The notes: generated from the letters alone by a model not told the origin. 64,000 nt of DNA from Mariniblastus sp. (GCA_022447605.1 JAKVBG010000013.1:1-64000); one strand, 5' to 3'; shown: positions 35,856-44,831, counted from the first letter of the stretch. A program made the numbers and translations.

Positions 35856-35974
35856 GCTGCGGTGGGCCCCGGGCCGGCCTGTCGAGCGGGCTGATTCACC
35901 GGCCGATCTGGCAATCATGGGTGTCGAAGGTAGTTCAGAGCCGAAACGGTCTTCCCTCTTCAAGCAGTTGTCTG

Positions 35975-36002
35975 TTGAAGTGGTGTCACGTTTTGTGATA
36001 AT
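35975..36002 (+). promoter_or_regulatory. Candidate promoter for the PQQ-type propeller gene
   Basis: TTGAAG, a 16-base spacer and GATAAT preceded by TGT (extended -10). It lies after the alcohol dehydrogenase gene, so the second half of the cluster may have its own transcript. Confidence 0.55.
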
Positions 36003-36126
36003 GGAATGTATGGGCGGTTGGTTGATTCCAGCAGTGTGATGATCAAAGTGATTTCAATCGCCACTGGCAGTGAAGAATTTCCTGGGAGGCGGTCCTGGCC
36101 GCCAGGGTCGATTGAGGAGTCAAGCC

Positions 36127-37386
36127 TTGACAGTGAGTAGAGAGACAGTGCGATGGGTTGCCTGGGCGGCCTTCATGCTGGGAGCCGTTGGTCCGCTGCC
36201 CGGCCAGCAGGCGAAGGGCGATCCCCAAACCGGGAAGGAGACCAAGGGTGTGGTCTCCCCTTCCATCGAGACTCCTTCGGATTCTGCTAAACGGGCAGGG
36301 TCAACTGAAGCGGGCTGGTTGCTGTTCCGTGGAAATGCCAATTCGACTGGCGCGGCCAGTGGTAAATTGCCGGCCAAGCTGGGTGTGGTCTGGGAGCACG
36401 AAATCGACCAGGGTGCCGTTGAGGGGACTCCCATCATTGTCGGTGGCTCGCAACCTCGCACTTACATCGGTGACTTGGACGGCCGGATCCTGGCGTTTGA
36501 TCTCGATTCCGGCAAACTCGAATGGGAGATCCAGCTGCCGGACAAGCTCGGTTTCGTGACGGCCCCTGCGTTTCGCAACAACCGTTTGTACATTGGTGAC
36601 ATCGACGGGATCTTTCATTGTTTCGACATGAACGGTAAAGAGCTCTGGAAATTTACCACGGATGGGGAAATCGATTCGAGTGCTAATTTCTACAAGGATC
36701 TGGTCCTGTTCGGTTCCCAGGATTCCAAGCTGTACGCCTTGAATGCCGACACGGGTGACGTCGTCTGGGAACTGGAGACGGGTGACCAGGTGCGGTGCAG
36801 TGCCACCGTGATCGAGAACCGGGCCTTCGTGGCGGGCTGCGACGGCAGCCTGCATATCATCGATCTGGACCAGGGAAAAGAAGTCGGAAGCGTCGTGATC
36901 GAATCGCCCACAGGTGTCACACCGGCCGCCCGGGGAGACGATGTCTTTGTAGGGACCGAACAAGCAGGGTTTTACGCGATCAACTGGAAAACGGCCCAGT
37001 TGAAGTGGAAATACGATGACCCCCAGGGGGGGCTGGCGACGCGCAGCTGCCCTGCCATCCAGGGGAAACACGTCGTTCTCGGTGCCAACAATCGGAAAGT
37101 CTACTCACTCAATGCCGAAACGGGCCAAGTCAACTGGACGACCGTCTTGAAGAGTAAAATCGTCTCCTCCCCCGTGATTGTGGACGGTCGTGTGTTGGTC
37201 GGCTCGACCGATGGGCGTTTCTACGAATTGAACCTCGAAACGGGTGAAATTGTCTGGCAAAAAGAGCTGCGGGGTGGGATCATCGGTTCCCCGGCGGTCG
37301 GCTTTGGCCGAGTCGTTATTGCGACGGATCGAGGTGTGGTCTATTGTCTAGGTGACAAAGACGCGAGCAAGCAGGACATTCCCTGA
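36127..37386 (+). CDS. Exported PQQ-type beta-propeller protein
   Basis: About 419 residues. The TTG start is picked because GAGGAG lies seven bases upstream and because it gives a clean signal peptide (VRWVAWAAFMLGAVGPLPGQ). The mature part is a beta-propeller of PQQ_2-type blades, each with the (L/V)YALNADTGDVVWE pattern: ILAFDLDSGKLEWEIQ, FHCFDMNGKELWKFT, LYALNADTGDVVWELE, VYSLNAETGQVNWTT, FYELNLETGEIVWQK. No PQQ-ligand dehydrogenase residues stand out, so a scaffold or BamB-like structural role is as likely as catalysis. Its place between cytoplasmic redox genes is curious. Confidence 0.85.
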   Translation: MTVSRETVRWVAWAAFMLGAVGPLPGQQAKGDPQTGKETKGVVSPSIETPSDSAKRAGSTEAGWLLFRGNANSTGAASGKLPAKLGVVWEHEIDQGAVEGTPIIVGGSQPRTYIGDLDGRILAFDLDSGKLEWEIQLPDKLGFVTAPAFRNNRLYIGDIDGIFHCFDMNGKELWKFTTDGEIDSSANFYKDLVLFGSQDSKLYALNADTGDVVWELETGDQVRCSATVIENRAFVAGCDGSLHIIDLDQGKEVGSVVIESPTGVTPAARGDDVFVGTEQAGFYAINWKTAQLKWKYDDPQGGLATRSCPAIQGKHVVLGANNRKVYSLNAETGQVNWTTVLKSKIVSSPVIVDGRVLVGSTDGRFYELNLETGEIVWQKELRGGIIGSPAVGFGRVVIATDRGVVYCLGDKDASKQDIP

Positions 37387-37409
37387 ACGGAAACAGATTG
37401 ACTTAATCC

Positions 37410-38717
37410 ATGTCTTCTGAATCGACCAAAACCGAAGTTGGCAGCTACTTCATCTCCAACTACCCACCTTTCTCACAATGGCAGAAGGATGAGCTGGAGC
37501 TGGTAAAAAAAGCGATGGCCGAGCCTCCCCGCCCGGTTCCGCTGGGGTTGTACCTGCATATCCCGTTCTGCCGGAAACGCTGCAAGTTTTGCTATTTCAA
37601 GGTCTTTACGGACAAGAATGCCAAAGAGATTGAAACCTACGTGTCGGCGCTGTGCCGCGAGATCGAGTTGATCAGCCAGCAACCGGTGATGGGCGAGCGG
37701 CCATTTCGGTTCGTGTACTTCGGGGGAGGAACTCCTTCTTTTTTGAGTTCCCGTCAATTGATATCGCTGGTTGACCGATTGCGTCAGAACATCAACTGGG
37801 ATTTGGCGGAAGAGGTCACGTTTGAATGTGAGCCGGGTACGCTTCAGGAAAACAAGATCAAAACCCTCAAGGAATTAGGGGTCACGCGTTTGAGCCTAGG
37901 CGTTGAGAATTTCTCGGACAAGGTGCTGGAAGAGAACGGCCGGGCCCACCTGAGTAAGGAAGTTTACCGCTGCTGGGATTGGATCCAGGCGGCCCAGTTT
38001 GACAATGTCAACATCGACCTGATTTCGGGAATGGTGGGTGAAACCTGGGAGAACTGGAAAGATAATATCCGTCGAACGCTCGAGTTATCTCCCGAGAGCG
38101 TGACCATTTACCAGATGGAGTTGCCGTATAACACGGTGTATTCCAAGGACATCCTGGGGAACAAGATTGAGACCCCGGTTGCCGATTGGCAGACCAAGCG
38201 TGATTGGCTGAATTACGCATTTGATGAATTCCTGTCCCACGGCTACCACGTCAGCAGCGCCTACACGGTTTGCAAGGATGCGTCCAAGGTCAACTTCAGT
38301 TACCGAGATAACCTGTGGGAAGGCTCCGACCTGCTGGCCACCGGGATCGCCAGTTTTGGGCACGTCTCCGGCGTGCATTACCAGAATTTGCCCGAGATGA
38401 AACAGTACCTGGAATCGCTGTTGGAGCGGGGGGAGTTGCCACTGGGACGAGCGATGAAACCGACGGATCGGCAGTTGTTGATCCGGGAGATGATCTTACA
38501 GCTGAAGCGGGGATTTCTTGATGTCCCCTATTTTTCCGCGAAGTACGGCGTCAACATCGTGGAGCAATGGAAGCAGGAATTTGATCAACATCAGGCCGAT
38601 GAGATGTTGACCGTGAGCCCGGAGCGAGTGGAACTGACGCGCCAAGGCCTGTTGCACGCCGACGGTTTGTTGCCGGTCTTCTTTGAGCCAGAGCACCGAG
38701 GGGTTCGTTACACGTGA
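37410..38717 (+). CDS. HemN/HemW-type radical SAM protein
   Basis: A radical SAM enzyme of 435 residues with the cluster motif CRKRCKFC (C54, C58, C61) after LGLYLHIPF, the mark of the HemN/HemW family. FVYFGGGTPSFLSSRQL is the SAM-binding GGGTP loop, and VTRLSLGVENFSDKVLEENG and NVNIDLISGMVGET are family blocks. CYF after the third Cys and the missing oxygen-independent coproporphyrinogen oxidase N-terminus argue against a true HemN, and nothing else here is for heme synthesis. Radical methyltransferases and cyclases of this class are possible. It is followed by a lipoyl-domain gene. Confidence 0.88.
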   Translation: MSSESTKTEVGSYFISNYPPFSQWQKDELELVKKAMAEPPRPVPLGLYLHIPFCRKRCKFCYFKVFTDKNAKEIETYVSALCREIELISQQPVMGERPFRFVYFGGGTPSFLSSRQLISLVDRLRQNINWDLAEEVTFECEPGTLQENKIKTLKELGVTRLSLGVENFSDKVLEENGRAHLSKEVYRCWDWIQAAQFDNVNIDLISGMVGETWENWKDNIRRTLELSPESVTIYQMELPYNTVYSKDILGNKIETPVADWQTKRDWLNYAFDEFLSHGYHVSSAYTVCKDASKVNFSYRDNLWEGSDLLATGIASFGHVSGVHYQNLPEMKQYLESLLERGELPLGRAMKPTDRQLLIREMILQLKRGFLDVPYFSAKYGVNIVEQWKQEFDQHQADEMLTVSPERVELTRQGLLHADGLLPVFFEPEHRGVRYT

Positions 38718-38793
38718 TCTGCCCGGTTGGCCCTGCGGCCGCGAAATCCAGATACGATTCGGAAGCCGGTAAGCGGCAGTCAAGGTCGGTGGC

Positions 38794-39249
38794 ATGAAGG
38801 AGAATCTCGTTTTCATGATGGGTGAATTCGAGGCCGAGTTCCCCTGCCAGTTGACGTATGCTTCCAATCACATGTGGGCATGTCCCCAAGGGGAGACCGT
38901 GCGATTCGGCTTTAGCGCCTATGCGGTCCGGTTGTTGCAGGATGTCTATTTCCTGGACTGGATGATCGAGTCACCGGTCGACCTGGTGGCCGGGCAGGAG
39001 ATCGGCTCGATCGAGAGCAAGAAAGCGGAAAGCTCGCTGTACGCGCCGGTGCCAGGCCGGCTCGAGCAGTTCAACGAGGAGTTGTTGGAGGATCCCTCTG
39101 CCATCAACACGGATAAGTATGGCCAGGGTTGGCTGTTTGAGATGCAGACGACTTCCAGCGAGCTGCTATCGGCCGAGGAATACCTCGAACAGCTGGCTTC
39201 GGTCTGGGACAAGACGCAGCGGACGATCAAAGGGCAGCTGAACGAATGA
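38794..39249 (+). CDS. GcvH-like lipoyl-domain protein
   Basis: A 151-residue protein built around a glycine-cleavage-H-type lipoyl domain: HMWACPQGETVRFGFSAYAV, then LLQDVYFLDWM, GQEIGSIESKKAESSLYAPV and PGRLEQFNEELLEDPSAIN. Lys77 aligns with the lipoylated Lys in ESVKAASDLYAPVSG of GcvH. A tail of about 35 residues follows, unlike normal GcvH. No glycine cleavage P, T or L protein genes are near. GcvH-like carriers with other jobs are known (LbpA of the sHdr pathway), so this is likely a swinging-arm carrier dedicated to the neighbouring enzymes; that is inference. It overlaps the next gene by ATGA. Confidence 0.85.
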   Translation: MKENLVFMMGEFEAEFPCQLTYASNHMWACPQGETVRFGFSAYAVRLLQDVYFLDWMIESPVDLVAGQEIGSIESKKAESSLYAPVPGRLEQFNEELLEDPSAINTDKYGQGWLFEMQTTSSELLSAEEYLEQLASVWDKTQRTIKGQLNE

Positions 39250-39638
39250 CGCTTACGCATGATTACGTCCAGCAAGTTTTTGCGTTGCTCGAACAAGGCC
39301 AAATTGACCGTTATTTGTCAGAGTATGTGGCCGAGGATGTGCAATGGACTATCACCGGTTCCAATGTGCTGGCCGACACTTACACTTCGCGTGACGATTT
39401 TGTGAACCGGGCGATTACCAGGCTGAAAGCTTCACTCGCCGGCAGTATTCGATGGGAGGTCCATCACGTTTATGTTGATGGGGACACGGCCGTCGTTGAA
39501 ATGACATCGATCGCCACCGCCAAAAAAGGCCATCCCTATCGCAACGAATATGTTTGGATCCAGCGATTTGAAGCGGGCAAGATTGTCGAGGCCCGGGTTT
39601 ATTATGATGACGTATTGGTCGACAAGACGATGCTCTAG
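39246..39638 (+). CDS. SnoaL/NTF2-fold protein
   Basis: A 130-residue cone-shaped alpha+beta protein: an N-terminal helix pair (YVQQVFALLEQGQIDRYLSE), the VAEDVQWTITGS strand, RDDFVNRAITRLKASL, and a C-terminal curved sheet ending FEAGKIVEARVYYDDVLV. This is the usual SnoaL-like layout. Such proteins are small-molecule isomerases, cyclases, hydratases or binding partners. It overlaps the lipoyl-domain gene by four bases and so is co-translated with it. The substrate is unknown. Confidence 0.83.
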   Translation: MTLTHDYVQQVFALLEQGQIDRYLSEYVAEDVQWTITGSNVLADTYTSRDDFVNRAITRLKASLAGSIRWEVHHVYVDGDTAVVEMTSIATAKKGHPYRNEYVWIQRFEAGKIVEARVYYDDVLVDKTML

Positions 39639-39876
39639 TCCAGGCCGATCTCACCATTGGCAAAGTGGATTGATTGGACTTGCCAGCAACAGGGTTTCTT
39701 TTTTCCGGTAGATGAACAGCCTGCCTCCTGGCTGGGCGGGCGGGTTCCCCGGCCAGCCGGAGCGTGTCGAATTACCGGCAAGTCGTCCCGGCGGAAAGGT
39801 CTTCCCGTTTTGGCCTGATATTCGAGTCGATTTCTGGTAAAATTGTGCTGATCCAGACACTCAACGACGGTTCAGT

Positions 39877-40911
39877 ATGTCCAAACGTATCGCAGTTGTC
39901 ATTTCGCAAAGCCCGAGCAAGAATCCGGCCAAACGGAAGCTGGAAGAGGATGTCGTGCTTGGCCTGATGCTTGAACCGGGCATTGATGTAACGGTGGTAC
40001 CGAATCTTTACGATATCAAACCGGACAGTACCGGCATGTTGGCGCTGCAGGGCTTGGGGGGCAACCTCGTTGTCTTGGCCTGGCACTACGAACGGGCCAC
40101 GCATTGGATCCTGGATCGTCATGGAATTCACGGTCATGTGGGTGAGACCTTGATTCAGAGTGATCCGGATGAAGAACCGGACGAAGAGTCACCTGCCGAA
40201 GAGGACAAGCAGCGGGTGATTGAAACCCGCGAGGTTCCCAATCGTCGTATCTATGCCATTGACCTGAGAGCGACCAACAAGCCCCAGGACTACATTGACG
40301 AAATCAAGCGAATCCACTCCGAAAACAATGTTAAGGTCGTTGGCCTGGGGGACCTGATCGGGGGTCCAGCCGGCACGGCGATGCGGCCCAATGGTGAGGC
40401 AAACGGCGCGGAGACGAAAGAAGGCGATTCAATTCTCAATCGAATTGAACCTGAGGGAGGTCGCCGCTGGTATCCGGTAATCGATTACAGCCGTTGCACC
40501 AACTGCATGGAGTGTGTCGATTTCTGCCTGTTTGGCGTGTATGGCGTTGATCGTATCGATACGATTCTGGTCGAGCAGCCGGACAACTGTCGCAAAGGTT
40601 GTCCCGCCTGCAGCCGTGTCTGCCCCGAGAACGCGATCATGTTTCCGCAGCACAAGACGCCGGCGATTGCAGGTTCGGCCGAATCGGCGGCCAGCATGAA
40701 GATCGATCTTTCCCAATTGTTTGGCGCTCCGGCCGAGGGGAAGACGGCGGCCGAGATTGCTTCAATCGAGCGCGACGAACAGCTGATTATGGCTGGGCGA
40801 GACGCGGTCGGCAGCCAAGCGGTCCTGGCCAAACGACAGGGTGATATCGAAGCGGGCCCGGCCGATGAACTGGATGACCTGGTCGACCAGTTGAACGACC
40901 TCGATATCTAG
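39877..40911 (+). CDS. Two-cluster 4Fe-4S ferredoxin-domain protein
   Basis: A 344-residue protein. The first ~190 residues form an alpha/beta domain of unknown role (KRIAVVISQSPSKNP; GGNLVVLAWHYERATHWI; RRIYAIDLRAT). The ferredoxin domain then carries CTNCMECVDFC and CRKGCPACSRVCP, two Cys sets for two [4Fe-4S] clusters. An acidic tail follows. As last gene in the same-strand set it could supply electrons to the radical SAM enzymes or link to the dehydrogenases; that is inferred from position. It is separated by 238 bases from the preceding gene, so it may be transcribed alone. Confidence 0.85.
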   Translation: MSKRIAVVISQSPSKNPAKRKLEEDVVLGLMLEPGIDVTVVPNLYDIKPDSTGMLALQGLGGNLVVLAWHYERATHWILDRHGIHGHVGETLIQSDPDEEPDEESPAEEDKQRVIETREVPNRRIYAIDLRATNKPQDYIDEIKRIHSENNVKVVGLGDLIGGPAGTAMRPNGEANGAETKEGDSILNRIEPEGGRRWYPVIDYSRCTNCMECVDFCLFGVYGVDRIDTILVEQPDNCRKGCPACSRVCPENAIMFPQHKTPAIAGSAESAASMKIDLSQLFGAPAEGKTAAEIASIERDEQLIMAGRDAVGSQAVLAKRQGDIEAGPADELDDLVDQLNDLDI

Positions 40912-40948
40912 TTAGGTCAGGCCCCTAATCGTTTGGTTTGCCCATTTT

Positions 40949-41623
40949 TCAGGGCGCAGCCCGTTCTATGATGTGGCCAAAGAAATCGTACGCTTGGGAG
41001 AGGTATTCCTTGATCTGGTCCGGGTGAACCTGCTTGTTCGGCCGGTAGAAAATCAGGGCCCCATCCTTCCCTTCAATGCAGTAGCCCTGGAAACGGGCCA
41101 GGAAATCGATCCACTCCGCATCAAAAAAATCCCGGATGCCCTGTTCGTCTTCCCCCTGCAGGAAGAACATCCGAGAGAACTCCGGATACTCTTCGAAGTC
41201 GATGTCCTGGACGCCTAAGGCGCCAATCAGTTTATGTAGGATCCCTTGGGGTTGCAGGTTGAACCTCGGCAGCACAATCTGGTCGGAGAGCAGGGCGATG
41301 ACCGATTGGGTATAAGATTTCGTGGAATCGCCGGATCCAGAAACATACGAGTAATCGAAGATACCGATGGTCAGCTCACCCGTATCACCGCAAATCATCT
41401 TGGACGACTTGCCGCTGCGTCCGCTGCGAAAGAGTGAGAGATCGGAAATCGATTGAAAGAGTGAATGTTGGCCATCTTCGATATATTCGAGGCCCAGCTC
41501 ATCGGCCACTTCGCGAAGCCGTTTTTTTCTCCTGTACTGGAACCAGGCGTAAACCACCTTGCCAACCAGACCGAATACGATCAAGCCGACGATCGCGTAA
41601 AACATGAGGTTGCCAGGTAACAT
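40949..41623 (-). CDS. Membrane-anchored protein, DUF3137-like
   Basis: A 224-residue protein with one N-terminal membrane helix (FYAIVGLIVFGLVGKVVYAWF) followed by a basic RRKKR stop and a cytoplasmic domain. The domain (ADELGLEYIEDG; GIFDYSYVSGSG; QTQSV-like turn; LPRFNLQPQGI) resembles the DUF3137 pattern, where a membrane helix is followed by a beta-rich domain with an F.L.P motif. Function unknown. It converges with the ferredoxin gene and is transcribed in the same direction as the SPASM-type radical SAM gene upstream of it. Confidence 0.65.
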   Translation of the reverse strand: MLPGNLMFYAIVGLIVFGLVGKVVYAWFQYRRKKRLREVADELGLEYIEDGQHSLFQSISDLSLFRSGRSGKSSKMICGDTGELTIGIFDYSYVSGSGDSTKSYTQSVIALLSDQIVLPRFNLQPQGILHKLIGALGVQDIDFEEYPEFSRMFFLQGEDEQGIRDFFDAEWIDFLARFQGYCIEGKDGALIFYRPNKQVHPDQIKEYLSQAYDFFGHIIERAAP

Positions 41624-41665
41624 GGAGTCTCTTTCGGTTGCTCGGAATGATCGACGATGAAGTGG

Positions 41666-42943
41666 TCAGCGCCCAATCTGGACCAGATCGTTGGACGGGG
41701 GAGGCGCGTGATCCTGGGGGTCCTGCCATTGCTCGGCATCGAAATTTTGCCGATACACCCCGTACTCGTGATAAGCAATTTTCTTGGCGATCCGGTAAGC
41801 CCAGCTCCGTTCCGGGATCGGCTCCATATCGGGTGCATACTGGGAGGGATGCCGGGCAGCGGCCTGCAACTCGGCCATCGCCGTTTTCCGGGCGGTTGCG
41901 TCGGAGGCATCATGCCGGTTGACCAGGGCCTCGATCAGGTCGGGTCGCTCCAGCGCGATACAACCCCGGGTGCTGGAAGCGGCCATTTTACGGAAATCCC
42001 GCAGGAACTCGGACTCGTTGAATACGACGTCCAGCGGACGTTCATCGTGAATCGACTCTTTGGAAAACTGGATCACAGGGCAAGGTTCGATATCTCCCCA
42101 AGGGTTGATATGGTGGGTAAAGCCGGTGGCCGCCGGGCAGAGTGCCTGCCCATCGGCGTCGTAGTAGGCGTCAATCACGATGATCGGTTTCTTGCATCTC
42201 ATTTCGACGACAAATTCACGGGCTTTCCGTTGCTGCTCAGGTGAGAGGGCGAGTTCAGGCGTCGACTCGGGACCGACCGGTCGGTAGATGTGGAACCAGG
42301 TATACAACACGCCCATCTCGATCAGCCGGTCGACCCACTTTTCGGTCAACAGGTCTTCGTAGTTGGTCTGGCACAGGCTGGTGCACACGCCCGTCATTAC
42401 CCGGTTGTCCAGGCAGTTCTGCAATCCACGCATTGTGTCCGAATAGACACCCTCCTTGCCACGCCGTTGGTCACTGATGATCTCCGAGCCCTCAACGCTG
42501 ACCAGCGGGGTGACATTGCCGCACTTCCTCAACCTCTTGGCTACTTTGTCGGTGATGAAGTGGCCATTGGTGAACACCTGGAAATAGGCATCCGGGTGGG
42601 CCTCCAGGACTTCAAACAGCTCTTTATGCATAAACGGCTCGCCACCGAGCAGGCCAAAAAATGAGTTTCCCATTTTCTTGGCGGTTCGAATGGTCCGGTT
42701 CAAAGCGTCCACATCAATCTTCTGCTGCTTGTGAGCGACGTCGACCCAGCAGCCCTGACATCTCAGGTTGCAGCTGTTGATGATGGAGATATAGAGGTAG
42801 GGTGGAAAGAACTGTCCGTTTTTCAACCGCTTCTTGTGTTTTTGGACTGAACCCAGTCCTTTGATTCCCATGTTCCAGAACAGCTTCCACAAAAGCCGTT
42901 TGTCGGTTTCCAGCAACATGCGTTTCGCCATGCGAAAGTACAT
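41666..42943 (-). CDS. Radical SAM protein with C-terminal SPASM-like region
   Basis: A 425-residue enzyme. The SAM-cluster motif NSCNLRCQGCW (C58, C62, C65) and GLLGGEPFMHKELFEVL are clear. A C-terminal Cys-containing section, CPAATGFTHHINPWGDIEPC, with a later lone Cys (STRGCIALE), fits an auxiliary-cluster SPASM-like domain. Related proteins act on peptides, lipids or cofactors. An ACGGAGA site lies before the ATG. It faces the reductive cluster and may belong to the same system, since two radical SAM enzymes within 5 kb are unusual here. Confidence 0.83.
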   Translation of the reverse strand: MYFRMAKRMLLETDKRLLWKLFWNMGIKGLGSVQKHKKRLKNGQFFPPYLYISIINSCNLRCQGCWVDVAHKQQKIDVDALNRTIRTAKKMGNSFFGLLGGEPFMHKELFEVLEAHPDAYFQVFTNGHFITDKVAKRLRKCGNVTPLVSVEGSEIISDQRRGKEGVYSDTMRGLQNCLDNRVMTGVCTSLCQTNYEDLLTEKWVDRLIEMGVLYTWFHIYRPVGPESTPELALSPEQQRKAREFVVEMRCKKPIIVIDAYYDADGQALCPAATGFTHHINPWGDIEPCPVIQFSKESIHDERPLDVVFNESEFLRDFRKMAASSTRGCIALERPDLIEALVNRHDASDATARKTAMAELQAAARHPSQYAPDMEPIPERSWAYRIAKKIAYHEYGVYRQNFDAEQWQDPQDHAPPPSNDLVQIGR

Positions 42944-43086
42944 TCAGTTCTCCGTTTTCAATACGGGCCCGTCGACTGCGCCGCCGCAGCCCACCTCTTT
43001 CGTCTCCCGATTACCCGATATTATACCGGAATCCCTGTCCAACGCACGGTACAATGAACGGATCAGCCGTTTGAAACGAGGTACAA

Positions 43087-43845
43087 ATGAAAGAATCCAG
43101 CAGGAAATCGGGTGAGGTGGCCAGCTACAGGATGATTGGCAGGACAGGGACGGCCAGCCTGTTGCTGGCCAGTTTTCTTTCCCTCTTCCTGCCGGTCGAC
43201 TCAGCCTCAGGCCAGTTGGACAAGGAGACGATCCGATTTGTTGGCGACGTCCTGGTGGGTACCGAATACGGGACCAAAGTTGAGGAGCAGGTCGTCTACC
43301 GCTGGGAGACGCCCCCCCGGCTCAGCACGTTTGGGGATGGCAGCCACCACCCGGCCATCGTCCAAAAAACAGTGGCACACATCAATGAGTTCCTGCCGGC
43401 CAATCGTCGGATAGCAATGCTCGATCCAAATGACGACTCGGCCACGATCAAGCTCTACTTTGTCCCATTCAAAGAGTTTGAACCACTTGCCAAGGCGGAA
43501 GGTTTCGAGGTGTCCGACGCGGACTGGGGTGTCTTTTACATGCGCTGGAACCGGTTTTGCGAAATAGAATCGGCTATTGTCTTGATTGCCGATGACAAGT
43601 TGAACGGACGCCGGATGCAACATTTCCTGTTAGAGGAATTGACTCAGTCCCTGGGGTTGGCAGGTGATTCGCGTCGCTTCAAGGAGAGTGTCTTCTATGA
43701 AGATCTCGATGAAAGGGAGTTTGGCACAGCGATCGAACTGAGCAACCTGGACCGCAAGCTGATTCGTTTCCTGTATGAACACGTACAGCCTGGCACTTCG
43801 GCGGTGGAACTGGGTGTTTTGCTGGAGCGCCACTGGCAACCTTGA
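43087..43845 (+). CDS. Exported DUF2927-family protein
   Basis: The signal peptide is TASLLLASFLSLFLPVDSASG. The mature domain of about 200 residues has AHINEFLPANRRIAML, IKLYFVPFKEFEPLA and QHFLLEELTQSLGLAGDS, then RFKESVFYED, the marks of DUF2927. The region resembles a metalloprotease helix (HExxH), but the first His is replaced (LLEELTQ), so activity is doubtful. The last ~50 residues form a helical tail (NLDRKLIRFLYEHVQP). Function unknown; exported to the periplasm or surface. Confidence 0.8.
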   Translation: MKESSRKSGEVASYRMIGRTGTASLLLASFLSLFLPVDSASGQLDKETIRFVGDVLVGTEYGTKVEEQVVYRWETPPRLSTFGDGSHHPAIVQKTVAHINEFLPANRRIAMLDPNDDSATIKLYFVPFKEFEPLAKAEGFEVSDADWGVFYMRWNRFCEIESAIVLIADDKLNGRRMQHFLLEELTQSLGLAGDSRRFKESVFYEDLDEREFGTAIELSNLDRKLIRFLYEHVQPGTSAVELGVLLERHWQP

Positions 43846-43945
43846 GGGAGCCCGGAACGATAGTCTGGCTGAGCGCATAACGCCGCAAGACAAAAGCCGG
43901 GATCGCCAGGCCCCAAAGCAATAGACAACACCGCGGACCGCCGCC

Positions 43946-44746
43946 TTACTTCTGTTTGCCGGTGTTCAAGCGTTCCAGTACGGATTTCAGGCGGCCACGG
44001 TTACCCGTGGTGGGTGCTGGGAGTTCTTCACTTCCCCGCTTGCCGGTCTGCCCCGGCTCGGCCGTAGCAGGCGGGACGAGGTCAGATGGTTCAATCGTTT
44101 GGCGGCGCGCTTTATCCACGGTGATGGGCCCCGATGCCGGTACCACCGGCTGCCGCGCTTGCTGAGTGCGGACCACAGGTTCCTCGCGAACCAGATCCCA
44201 AGCTTGATCCGGCTTGCGAAACACGTAGCGTCCTGGTTGTTCGATGGAGACGGCCTTTTCCGGTAATCCGTCTGCGGGGGAGAATTCGACGGTCCAGCGC
44301 TGGTTCCCGGCCAGCTGGATTTTGCGACCCGGTTTGAGTCGGTACGGGGTCCCGTTCAACCGGTAGTCGATCGGACCTTCGGCCGAGGCGGGCAGGACCA
44401 GGGTTCGGGGTTCGTAAGGGACCGGGGGGGCGAGCGCGTTGTTGGGATAGGCCATCCGCTTGGCGGGTGGTTGGGAACCGCCCAGCAGGAAGGAGCCAAT
44501 TCTCAGCCCCTGACCTCGACCGAGTTGGACACCCTGACCGGCTGGTCCGAATCGGGCCCGCCCGGCACCGAATTGAACACCATTGGCGCCGCCGATCCGG
44601 ATACCCGAGCCGCCCCCAATCACGACTCCATCGGGGCCACCAATCTGGATCTGCCCGCGTTGGGCCAGTAATTCGTTGTAACTGCCGGGGATGACCAGCA
44701 GGGTCGCCATCAGGAGGAGCGACCAGAGAGCCATTTTCAGTTTCAT
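43946..44746 (-). CDS. Exported Gly-rich hypothetical protein
   Basis: A 266-residue protein: signal peptide (MALWSLLLMATLLVIPGS), then a stretch of Gly/Ile/Arg repeats (QIGGPDGVVIGGGSGIRIGG and FGAGRARFGPAG) that may form a beta-solenoid. A compact beta domain follows (ESRP-like PIDYRLNGTPYRLKPGRKIQ to RYVFRKPDQAWDLV), and a disordered Thr/Pro/Arg tail. I do not recognise the family. A structural or matrix-binding role is possible. Confidence 0.65.
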   Translation of the reverse strand: MKLKMALWSLLLMATLLVIPGSYNELLAQRGQIQIGGPDGVVIGGGSGIRIGGANGVQFGAGRARFGPAGQGVQLGRGQGLRIGSFLLGGSQPPAKRMAYPNNALAPPVPYEPRTLVLPASAEGPIDYRLNGTPYRLKPGRKIQLAGNQRWTVEFSPADGLPEKAVSIEQPGRYVFRKPDQAWDLVREEPVVRTQQARQPVVPASGPITVDKARRQTIEPSDLVPPATAEPGQTGKRGSEELPAPTTGNRGRLKSVLERLNTGKQK

Positions 44747-44831
44747 GTTTGTTTCCAGAAAAAAGGTGTCATCCGTCCAAATCTCTTTCGGGTGCGGGCA
44801 TCACCCAGTCGTGATTCTGTTGCCCGCCCAA

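Noticed and set aside
37410..38717. Coproporphyrinogen III oxidase (heme synthesis)
   Set aside because: The Cys motif is shared with HemN/HemW, but the HemN N-terminal substrate region is missing and no heme gene is near; kept as family-level call.
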